Shown here piece after piece: positions 8,539-16,519 of a stretch of 64,000 nt of DNA. The notes beneath the pieces are model-generated. The model saw nothing but the letters and a program-made list of their open reading frames with translations. It was not told the DNA's origin and made no database searches. Both the position numbers and the translations under genes were made by a program. Within the stretch, counting starts at the first letter, position 1, and each line of letters starts with the position of its first letter. Source of the stretch: Pseudolysinimonas_A sp049651805 (GTDB lineage Bacteria; Actinomycetota; Actinomycetes; Actinomycetales; Microbacteriaceae); contig NZ_JBASCU010000016.1 of assembly GCF_049651805.1 (NCBI RefSeq), positions 18,399 to 82,398 on the forward strand, written 5' to 3'.

Positions 8539-9933
8539 CTATCCGCCGTACGGACCATGGATCCAACCGCCACCCAGCATCGTGGCGTGCACCGGCATCT
8601 CGCGGAGATTGTCGGGCGTTGTCGGGTCGGCGTCGACGATGACAAGGTCGCCGGCGATGTCGCGACTGGATGCCGCGAGCGCATCCAGCGCAGAGATCGC
8701 CTGCTCGGGATGCCACGGGGCGCGCCCGTCGCGGGTGCGGGTGACGGCGGCAGCCATCGTGATCCACGGGTCGAGCGGCGCCACGGGGGCGTCGGAGCCG
8801 AGTGACAGCTCCGCACCGGCGTCGAGGAGGGCACGGTACGCGAAGGCGCGACCCGTGCGGCCGGCCCAGTAGTGCTCGGCGACGTCGCGGTCGTCCATCG
8901 CGTGCTCCGGTTGCACCGACGCACCGATGCCGAGGGCCGCGAATCTCGGAAGGTCGGCATCCCGGATCAATTGCACGTGCTCGATCGAGCCGGGCACCCC
9001 GAGCTGCTCGAAGACATCGAGCGCCTCGGTGACGGCCCGGTCGCCGATCGCGTGGATGGCGGGAGTCAGGCCCCGGGAGACGCCCGCACGCGCGGCGGCC
9101 AGCAACCCGCCCGGTTCGTAGCTGGGAAGTCCGGCGTCGCCCGTGCCGGGGTAGACGTCGTAGCACCAGGCCGAGCGGGTGTTGAGGGAGCCGTCGGTGA
9201 ACAACTTGTACGGGCCCACCTCGTAGAGCGGTGATGCAACATCGGGAAGGTCTGGGGTGTGCGGGTAGACCGCGGCCCGCACCCGCAGCCCCGAGAACCC
9301 GGCCGCGAAGCGTCGAGCCCACGAGCCGGGGCCGTCTTCCATCTCGAAATCCACGATGCCCGTCACCCCGCGCGCTGCAGCCTTCCGGGCGGCGTCGAGC
9401 GCCCAGCGGTCGAGCACCTCGGCCGGCACCGTCGAGATGCGACGGGTGAGATCGAAAGCCGGTTGCTCGCGCAGCCACCAGTCCTCGTCGGGCCGCCCCA
9501 GCATCCGAAGCGCCGCGCGGTTGGTCCACAGGGTGTGCACGTCGCCCGACAGCAGCGCCGCCGGGATGTCGCCGAACTCGAGCAACTCGGGCACCGGCGT
9601 ATCGGGCCACAACCCGTCGCGGAACCCTGATGCGAGAAACACCACGCCGGGCTCCAGCGGCGAGTCGGCCAATGCGTCACGCACGAGCGACGCCGCGTGT
9701 GCCGCCGACGTTGCGGGAGAGAGGTCGAGCCGACGCGCAGCCATCGCCCACTGCCCGAAATGCACGTGATGATCCCAGAGACCGGGGATGACCCAGCGGC
9801 CCTCTAGGTCGTGGTCGCCTTCGCCGGGGAGTTCGATGTCGGTCGGAGGTGGGGTCTCGACACGCTCGCTGCGCTCGCTACTCGACCACCGAAGGAGCGC
9901 CGAGCGGAGGTCTCGGGCGTTACGGAGGATCAT
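8539..9933 (-). CDS. YtcJ-like amidohydrolase with a repeat-encoded N-terminal insertion
   Basis: A 464-residue metal-dependent hydrolase (amidohydrolase_3). Metal-site motifs: LWDHHVHFG near residue 55, IHAIGD and IEHVQL in the second half, LGSDAPVAPLDP near the C-terminus. Its ATG overlaps the stop of the PaiB-like gene (ATGA), making it last in the rpiB operon. Odd: residues ~15–28 (RWSSSERSERVETP) are encoded by a dispersed palindromic repeat at 9853–9890, inside the small beta-sandwich that these enzymes build from both termini. Substrate is not predictable. Confidence 0.85.
   Translation of the reverse strand: MILRNARDLRSALLRWSSSERSERVETPPPTDIELPGEGDHDLEGRWVIPGLWDHHVHFGQWAMAARRLDLSPATSAAHAASLVRDALADSPLEPGVVFLASGFRDGLWPDTPVPELLEFGDIPAALLSGDVHTLWTNRAALRMLGRPDEDWWLREQPAFDLTRRISTVPAEVLDRWALDAARKAAARGVTGIVDFEMEDGPGSWARRFAAGFSGLRVRAAVYPHTPDLPDVASPLYEVGPYKLFTDGSLNTRSAWCYDVYPGTGDAGLPSYEPGGLLAAARAGVSRGLTPAIHAIGDRAVTEALDVFEQLGVPGSIEHVQLIRDADLPRFAALGIGASVQPEHAMDDRDVAEHYWAGRTGRAFAYRALLDAGAELSLGSDAPVAPLDPWITMAAAVTRTRDGRAPWHPEQAISALDALAASSRDIAGDLVIVDADPTTPDNLREMPVHATMLGGGWIHGPYGG
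9853..9890. repeat. Dispersed palindromic repeat, copy 2, inside a coding sequence
   Basis: GGTCTCGACACG…CTCGACCACC with inner segment CGCTCGCTGCGCTCGC. It lies wholly within the amidohydrolase reading frame, keeps the frame open, and encodes the Ser/Arg-rich RWSSSERSERVET segment. Confidence 0.8.
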
Positions 9934-10541
9934 TCCAGCCGTCGCATCTCTGCGGCGAGCGCAGGGTCCGAATAGGGGCCGTCGCCGGAGAGGGCGGCGA
10001 TGATCGCGTTCCGCACTTCGGGAGGCTTGTTCTGCGACAGCTTGGCGCGAGCGTCGAAGCGGGTGATGCGGATGCGCAGGCCGACGGTGCCACGGGCGAT
10101 CCGAGCGGCCTTCTCGAGATCGATGTCGAGCGAGACGGGGGTCGGCATCCGCTTCTCGAAGTGATCGACGAGCTCACCGAGGATGCGGAAATTCTCGTCA
10201 TCCGACAGGATCTCGGGCACCCCGTAGAGGTGCGCGGTGACGTGGTTCCAGGTGGGCACGAAGTCACCTTCGGCGTACCAGTTGGGCGAGATGTACCCGT
10301 GCGGACCCTGCACGATGACGAGCACCTCGTGCTTCCCCAGCTCGTGGGCGACCTCGTCGGGGCGGCCGAAGTGACTGACGATCGAGATGGTGTCGTCATC
10401 GGTCTCCTCCAGCAGCGTCGCGTAGTGCGACGCGACGAGACCGGTGGATGCCGGGGACACATACGTCATCCAGGGATTGCGGCGGATGAGCCGTTTCACC
10501 TCGCCCGGGTCTTCGAGTAGGTAGTGCGGCGTGTGTCGCAT
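9930..10541 (-). CDS. PaiB-like FMN-binding split-barrel protein
   Basis: About 203 residues, matching the FMN-binding negative regulator family (PaiB). Recognisable segments are MRHTPHYLLEDPGEVKRLIRRNPWMTYVS at the start and GPHGYISPNWYAEGDFVPTWNHVTAHLYG, the PaiB signature around the flavin pocket. ATG at 10541 overlaps the stop of the Nei-like gene by one base (TGATG), supporting coupled translation. The name 'regulator' comes from Bacillus PaiB; a flavin-dependent enzymatic role is equally possible. Confidence 0.82.
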   Translation of the reverse strand: MRHTPHYLLEDPGEVKRLIRRNPWMTYVSPASTGLVASHYATLLEETDDDTISIVSHFGRPDEVAHELGKHEVLVIVQGPHGYISPNWYAEGDFVPTWNHVTAHLYGVPEILSDDENFRILGELVDHFEKRMPTPVSLDIDLEKAARIARGTVGLRIRITRFDARAKLSQNKPPEVRNAIIAALSGDGPYSDPALAAEMRRLE

Positions 10542-11485
10542 CAGACCTGATCCTTCGGGCACCAGTAGAGGTTGCGTCCGGCCATCGCGGCCTGCGTGAT
10601 CGGGGTGCCGCACACCCGGCACGGCTCACCGGTGCGGTGGTAGACCCAGTGGCGGTCGTCTCGGGATGCCTTCGCCCGCTCCAGGTCGTCGCCTTCGAGG
10701 CCGTCCATGGTGAACATCTGGCCGCTCTCGACGCCGACTCCGAGCAGGTACGACCAGTCGCGCCAGAGGGCGCGGGCCACGTCGGTCGGAACGTTCTTGC
10801 CGGGGGTATACGGGTCGAGGCGCGCCCGGAACAGCAGTTCGGCCCGGTAGACGTTGCCGATTCCGGCGACCACCTCTTGGTCCATCAGCAGTTGGCCGAT
10901 CGCGACGTTGCGACGCCGCACTCCTTCGACGAATCGCTCTTCACCGTCGGGATCGACGAGCGGGTCGGGACCGAGCTTGGCGATGGTGGCATCCACCTCG
11001 TCGATCGTCTGCAGCTCGCACACCGTGGGCCCGCGCAGGTCGGCGACCGCCACCGGGGTCAGCAACCGCACCCGCACCTGCCCGATCGGCTCGGGCGGCC
11101 AGACGTCGATCTCGGGTTGCAAGCGCTCGCTCTCCGCCATCCGCAAGCGGGTGCGCCGCGGCGCGCCGATCGACCACGGTGAGTCCTCGTTCGCGCCGAC
11201 GACGCGCCGGGAACCTCTTTCCGCGGGCGACACCGGGTTCACGGCGATGTCGCCCGCGAAATCCCACGCCCCATACATGCCCAGGTGCACCCGCAACCAG
11301 AGGTGGTGGTCGAACTCGAGGAACATCTGCTTGCCCACCGCACGCGACTGCACGATCGCGTGTCCATCGAGCCTGGCCGCACCGGCGGTGAAGCGCCCCT
11401 GCGGTGACGACACCGTCACGGGCGGGCCGGTGAACGACCGCGCGAACTGCCGCGCGATCCGATGGACGCTGTGCCCTTCCGGCAT
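10541..11485 (-). CDS. Fpg/Nei-family DNA glycosylase (actinobacterial Nei2-like)
   Basis: A 314-residue base-excision repair enzyme. It starts MPEGHSVHRIARQ (catalytic P2/E3), contains the H2TH-region phrase VAGIGNVYRAELLFRARLDPYTPG, and ends with a zinc-finger-like tail. The tail reads C289-x2-C292-x16-C309-x2-D312 instead of four cysteines, so the fourth zinc ligand is Asp. An extra stretch around residues 85–115 is rich in charged residues. It starts 3 bp after rpiB and overlaps the PaiB-like gene. Confidence 0.88.
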   Translation of the reverse strand: MPEGHSVHRIARQFARSFTGPPVTVSSPQGRFTAGAARLDGHAIVQSRAVGKQMFLEFDHHLWLRVHLGMYGAWDFAGDIAVNPVSPAERGSRRVVGANEDSPWSIGAPRRTRLRMAESERLQPEIDVWPPEPIGQVRVRLLTPVAVADLRGPTVCELQTIDEVDATIAKLGPDPLVDPDGEERFVEGVRRRNVAIGQLLMDQEVVAGIGNVYRAELLFRARLDPYTPGKNVPTDVARALWRDWSYLLGVGVESGQMFTMDGLEGDDLERAKASRDDRHWVYHRTGEPCRVCGTPITQAAMAGRNLYWCPKDQV

Positions 11486-11488
11486 CCG

Positions 11489-11974
11489 TCAGACGATCTC
11501 GTGCCCGGTGATCGCCCCGGTGGTCTCGTACTCGGCGAGCTGTGCGACCCGGCGAGCGTGCCGCTCCTCACCCGAAAACGGTGTGCTGATGAACGCGTCG
11601 ATGAAGCTCTTCACCTCGTCGAAGGAATGCTGGCGTGCGCCGATGGCGATGACGTTGGCCGCGTTGTGCTCGCGCGCCAGTTCTGCTGTGGCGAGGCTCC
11701 AGACCAGGGCAGCGCGGATGCCGTGCACCTTGTTCGCAGCCATCTGCTCGCCGTTGCCCGAGCCGCCGAACACGATGCCGAGGGCGGCGACTCCGGCCTG
11801 CTCGTCGCGCACGACAGCGCGCGCGGCGTTGATGCAGAAGGCCGGGTAGTCGTCGAGCGGGTCGTATTCGGTGGGCCCGTGGTCGACGAGCTCGTGACCC
11901 TGCGCCGCCAGATAGTGCTGCAGGTCGGTGCTGAACTCGAGGCCGGCGTGATCGGTGCCCAGATGGATGCGCAT
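11489..11974 (-). CDS. rpiB: Ribose-5-phosphate isomerase B
   Basis: A 161-residue RpiB/LacAB-type isomerase interconverting ribose 5-phosphate and ribulose 5-phosphate in the pentose phosphate pathway. Signatures: MRIHLGTDHAGLEF at the start (D8, H9), VDHGPTEYDPLDDYP, and the phosphate loop GIVFGGSGNGEQMAANKVHGIRAAL with SGNG. In many RpiB enzymes the catalytic residue is Cys65 or Thr67; here FGGSGNG has Ser, as in other actinobacterial forms. First gene of a four-gene operon. Confidence 0.92.
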   Translation of the reverse strand: MRIHLGTDHAGLEFSTDLQHYLAAQGHELVDHGPTEYDPLDDYPAFCINAARAVVRDEQAGVAALGIVFGGSGNGEQMAANKVHGIRAALVWSLATAELAREHNAANVIAIGARQHSFDEVKSFIDAFISTPFSGEERHARRVAQLAEYETTGAITGHEIV

Positions 11975-12076
11975 GATGCGCCCCAGCTTAGAGATCCGAA
12001 AGCCCTTGCCAGACCCCGGAAGCGGGAGCAGAATCGCACCAACGCGCCGGATTCACCATCCCGGCGCCCCTGATCG

Positions 12077-12108
12077 CGACGGCGGGGTCGCCCTGGACCC
12101 CGCCGTCG
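12077..12108. repeat. GACCCCGCCGTC-type hairpin in a divergent intergenic region
   Basis: CGACGGCGGGGTC pairs with GACCCCGCCGTCG around a 6-nt loop (12077–12089 with 12096–12108). It resembles the hairpins at 2986–3021 and 21433–21468 but lies between two divergent genes, where a terminator is not expected. Confidence 0.6.
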
Positions 12109-12144
12109 CTTCTCGGCCGGGAAACGTCGAGGAAAGGAACAGGG

Positions 12145-12822
12145 ATGAGCACGATCGAGATCCAGACCATTCCCGAGGGGATGCCGCGCCTGTCGCGAGG
12201 GCGGCACCGGTCAGCCAAGTCCGGCGCCTGCTTCATGGAGTTCGCCTCCTATCTGGCGGGCGAGGCCTGGAGCGACTCTCCGCAGTGCACCGACCCGCTG
12301 CTGGCCCATCTGGCGCGGGCCGTCAACGATCAGTTGAGCGACGCGCGACGCGGCGAGATTGCGAGGGACATCCCGCGCGTCATCGGTTTGCGAGGCGACC
12401 ATCGCATCCTCGCCCCGGTTGTCGCAGTGCGCGCTGCGGCGGCTGCGCTCCCCGTCGCGAGCGACGGTCGACAGCGGGCTCTCGCTGGTGCGCTGCTCGC
12501 GCTTCCCGGGCTCCTGCCGGCCGAGGTGGCACCCCGCGTGGCCGCGACCGCCCGCTCCGCGCTCGACGCGGCACCGCATGCTGAGGCCTGGGCGATCGAC
12601 CACGTGCGCCGGTACCCGGTGCGGGAACGGGAGTTGCGGCGCTACGGATGCGCTGCCGCGGTCACGCTCTCGGTGACCGGCATCGCGGAGGCGTGCGTGA
12701 CCGATCCGCAGTCGCTGCTCGTCGCATTGCTGCGCGACGCGATCACGGATGTCGAAGACGTGCTGAGCACGCCGGAGCCGTCGGGCGTCGTGCGGGAGGT
12801 CGTCGCCGTCTCAGCCGCATAG
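12145..12822 (+). CDS. Conserved hypothetical actinobacterial protein
   Basis: A 225-residue cytoplasmic protein, no signal or membrane segment. I do not recognise a named domain. It starts MSTIEIQTIPEGMPRLSRGRHRSAKSGACFMEFASYLAGEAWSDS-like (short motifs: SGACFMEFASYLAGE, TDPLLAHLARAVND) and has an Ala-rich helical middle. AAAGGAACAGGG precedes the ATG. The SxACFMEFASYLAGxxWSDxP block looks like a conserved functional motif and would be the place to search. It ends 5 bp before the DtxR-type box of the next operon. Confidence 0.7.
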   Translation: MSTIEIQTIPEGMPRLSRGRHRSAKSGACFMEFASYLAGEAWSDSPQCTDPLLAHLARAVNDQLSDARRGEIARDIPRVIGLRGDHRILAPVVAVRAAAAALPVASDGRQRALAGALLALPGLLPAEVAPRVAATARSALDAAPHAEAWAIDHVRRYPVRERELRRYGCAAAVTLSVTGIAEACVTDPQSLLVALLRDAITDVEDVLSTPEPSGVVREVVAVSAA

Positions 12823-12826
12823 CGGA

Positions 12827-12845
12827 TTAGGATAGCCTTACCTTG
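12827..12845. promoter_or_regulatory. DtxR/IdeR-type iron box
   Basis: TTAGGATAGCCTTACCTTG matches 15 of 19 positions of the DtxR/IdeR consensus (TTAGGTTAGSCTAACCTAA). It overlaps a possible -10 box TAGGAT (12828–12833) and lies 44 bp before the iron-binding lipoprotein gene, so iron-replete repression is predicted. Confidence 0.75.
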
Positions 12846-12888
12846 TTGCGCAGTCGCGCAGTCTCCCTGTGGAAAGGTTCCTATCGCT

Positions 12889-13917
12889 ATGCGTTTTCCG
12901 CGCCCGACGATCGCCCTCGCGGCGATCACGGCCACCCTCGTTCTCGTCGGCTGCTCCCCCAACGCCGAAGCGCCTCAGCCCGACGAGCGCTCACTCGTCG
13001 TCTACTCGGGTCGCGACGAGGAACTCGTCGGGCCTCTCCTCGACGCATTCGAGGCCGAGAGCGGCATCACCATCAAGGTGCGGTACGCCAACAGCATCGA
13101 GATGGCCGCCCAGCTGCTGGAGGAAGGCGACCGCACGCCGGCACAGGTCTTCCTGTCGCAGGAGGCCGGAGCCCTCGGCGCCCTGAGCGAGGCCGGTCTA
13201 CTGGCCGAGCTGCCCGCCGACATCACGGACGCCGTCGACCCCCAGTACACGTCGGCGGATGGCACCTGGGTCGGCCTCACCGGTCGAGCGCGGGTCATCG
13301 CCTATGACGGCGAAGAGCTGACCGAGAGCGACGTGCCGACCAGCGTCTTCGACCTCACCGATGCGCGATGGAAGGGGCAGGTCGGCATCGCGCCCACCAA
13401 TGCGTCGTTCCAGTCGTTCGTCACCGCGCTTCGTGTGCTCGAGGGTGAGGAGGCGACCGAAGCGTGGCTGCGCGGCCTCGTCGCCAACGACGCGCAGATC
13501 TTCCCGCGCAACGGCGCCATCCTCGAGGCGGTCAACACGGGTGCCATCGACGTCGGGCTGATCAACCACTATTACTGGTTCCAGCAGGCGGCCGAGGTCG
13601 GGGTTGCGAACATGCGCGCCCAGCTCCAGTACGGCGAGCCGGGCACCGCGAGCGCCCTCGTCAACGTGACCGGTGCCGGCGTCCTGGCCCCTTCCGCCGA
13701 CAACGCCGAAGCACTCGAGTTCGTGCGCTACCTGCTTTCGACCGAAGGCCAGGACTACTTCGTCGCGCAGACCACCGAGTACTCGGTCGTGCCCGACGGC
13801 CCCACGCCGGCCGACGCACCCGCGCTCGACGACATCCGCGGGCCCGAGCTGGACTTCGCCGACCTGGCCGATCTCGACGGCACGATCGCTCTGCTGCAGA
13901 AGGTCGGCCTGCTCTGA
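12889..13917 (+). CDS. Ferric iron ABC transporter substrate-binding lipoprotein (FbpA/FutA type)
   Basis: A 342-residue lipoprotein; signal peptide with lipobox LVGC (Cys near residue 22). The mature start RSLVVYSGRDEELVGPLLDAFEAESGI and the tyrosine pair INHYYWFQQ near residue 228 match class III iron-binding proteins, in which adjacent tyrosines hold Fe(III). Binds ferric iron outside the membrane for the next two genes. Under a DtxR-type box. Confidence 0.9.
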   Translation: MRFPRPTIALAAITATLVLVGCSPNAEAPQPDERSLVVYSGRDEELVGPLLDAFEAESGITIKVRYANSIEMAAQLLEEGDRTPAQVFLSQEAGALGALSEAGLLAELPADITDAVDPQYTSADGTWVGLTGRARVIAYDGEELTESDVPTSVFDLTDARWKGQVGIAPTNASFQSFVTALRVLEGEEATEAWLRGLVANDAQIFPRNGAILEAVNTGAIDVGLINHYYWFQQAAEVGVANMRAQLQYGEPGTASALVNVTGAGVLAPSADNAEALEFVRYLLSTEGQDYFVAQTTEYSVVPDGPTPADAPALDDIRGPELDFADLADLDGTIALLQKVGLL

Positions 13918-15457
13918 CCCTCGCCTCACGCGCCACGAAGCGCGGGAGGACGATCCGTCGTCCTCCCGCGCTTCTGGTCGTCGCCGCGACGGTGCCGGCG
14001 CTCATCGCCGCCATCCCGCTCGGGTATCTCGTGCTGCGGCTCGCCCAAGCCGACCCGGAGCGTCTTGCCGAGTCGCTGCTGCGCGATCGCACGTTCGAGC
14101 TCGCCGCCAACTCGCTCGGGCTCTCGCTGACGGTTGCGGCCGGCTGCCTGCTGATCGGCGTCCCCTCCGCCTGGGCTATCACCCGGCTCAAGCTGCCCGC
14201 GCCGGCGCTGTGGCGCGCCCTCGCCACCCTTCCCCTGGCGATCCCGTCCTACGTCGCGGCGTTCGCGTGGGTCGCGACCTGGCCCGGGGTCTCTGGATTC
14301 TGGCCGGCCGCCGTGATTCTCACGCTCGCCTGCGCGCCCTATGTGACCCTGCCCGTCGCGGCGGCCCTGACCATGGCCGACTCGCGGTACACGGATGCCG
14401 CCCGCACCCTCGGCGCCGGCCCGGCGCGCGTCTTGACACGCGTGACACTCCCCCGCATCGCCCCGGCCGCCGCCGCCGGCGCGCTCCTGGCCGCGCTCTA
14501 CACCCTCGCCGACTTCGGGGCCGTTTCTCTGTTGCGCTTTGAGACGCTCACCTGGGGTGTGCATGCCGCATTCGAAGGAAGTCTCGACCGCATGCTCGCC
14601 GCCGCGCTGTCGGTGGTGCTCGTCGCGCTCGCCTTCGTCTTCGTCGCGGGCGAGCAATGGATGCGGCGCCGCGCCGCGCGCATCGTGTCAGCTCCGGGAG
14701 GCGTCCCCGCCGGCATCGCGCCGCACACACGCACCCGGATCGCCGCGCTGGCCGGACTCGTCGTCGTCGCTGCCGTCTCCATCGGCATTCCGCTCGGCGC
14801 CCTCGTAGTGCGGCTCACGCTCGGAGTCGACCGCGACTTCGAGTGGCCGCGACTCGCGGAGAGCACCGCGTCGACCCTCGGCCTCGGGCTCGCCGGTGCC
14901 GGCGTGGCGGTGCTGTTGGCGCTACCGATCGCGACTCTCGGCGCGCGCTATCGCACCTTCGTCGGCAACGCGCTCGAATCGGTCGCCTACCTCGGGCACG
15001 TCGTGCCCGGCGTCGTCGTCGGGCTGTCGCTCGTCTTCTTCACCCTCACGGTCGCCCCCGCTCTCTATCAGACGGTGTTCGCCCTCGTGTTCGCGTACGG
15101 GGTACTGTTCCTGCCGAAAGCGCTCGGGGCGTCACGCGCGGCGATTCGGCAGGTGCCGCCGGCGCTGGAAGACACCGCCCGCACCCTCGGGCTCGGGCGT
15201 CTCACCACCTGGTGGCGCGTCACCGCGCGCATCGCCGTCCCGGGGATCGCGGCCGGCGGGCTGCTCGCTGCCGTGACCGCGATGAAGGAGCTGCCGGCGA
15301 CACTCATGCTGCGGCCGATCGGGGTCGAGACCCTGGCGACCGACCTGTGGCAGAAGACCGCGATCGCCTCGTACGGGGCCGCGACCCCCTACGCGATCGC
15401 GCTCGTGCTGGTCGCCAGCATCCCCGCCTTCCTTCTGGCCCGATCGGGAGACCGCAC

Positions 15458-15461
<4 letters not shown>
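13914..15461 (+). CDS. Ferric iron ABC transporter permease (fused two-half FbpB type)
   Basis: About 515 residues with two binding-protein-dependent permease halves and roughly 12 membrane segments. EAA-type loops include DAARTLGAGPARVLTRVTLPRIAPA and DTARTLGLGRLTTWWRVTARIAVPGIAAG. Start is uncertain: the first in-frame codon after the upstream gene is CTG at 13914, overlapping that gene's stop as CTGA, with AGAAGG about 10 nt before; it gives a basic N-terminus ahead of membrane helix 1. The next candidate, GTG 13992, would cut helix 1 short. A perfect 17-bp hairpin lies at 13937–13974. Confidence 0.85.
13937..13974 (+). other. Perfect 17-bp stem-loop at the binding-protein/permease junction
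   Basis: GAAGCGCGGGAGGACGA (13937–13953) pairs exactly with its complement at 13958–13974 around a TCCG loop. It lies 20 bp after the binding-protein stop and could stabilise the upstream message or limit readthrough into the permease. Confidence 0.75.
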
Positions 15462-16480
<1,019 letters not shown>

Positions 16481-16519
16481 AGTTGCCTCGCGGCGACGGC
16501 GCTCACGTATCGTTGTCGG

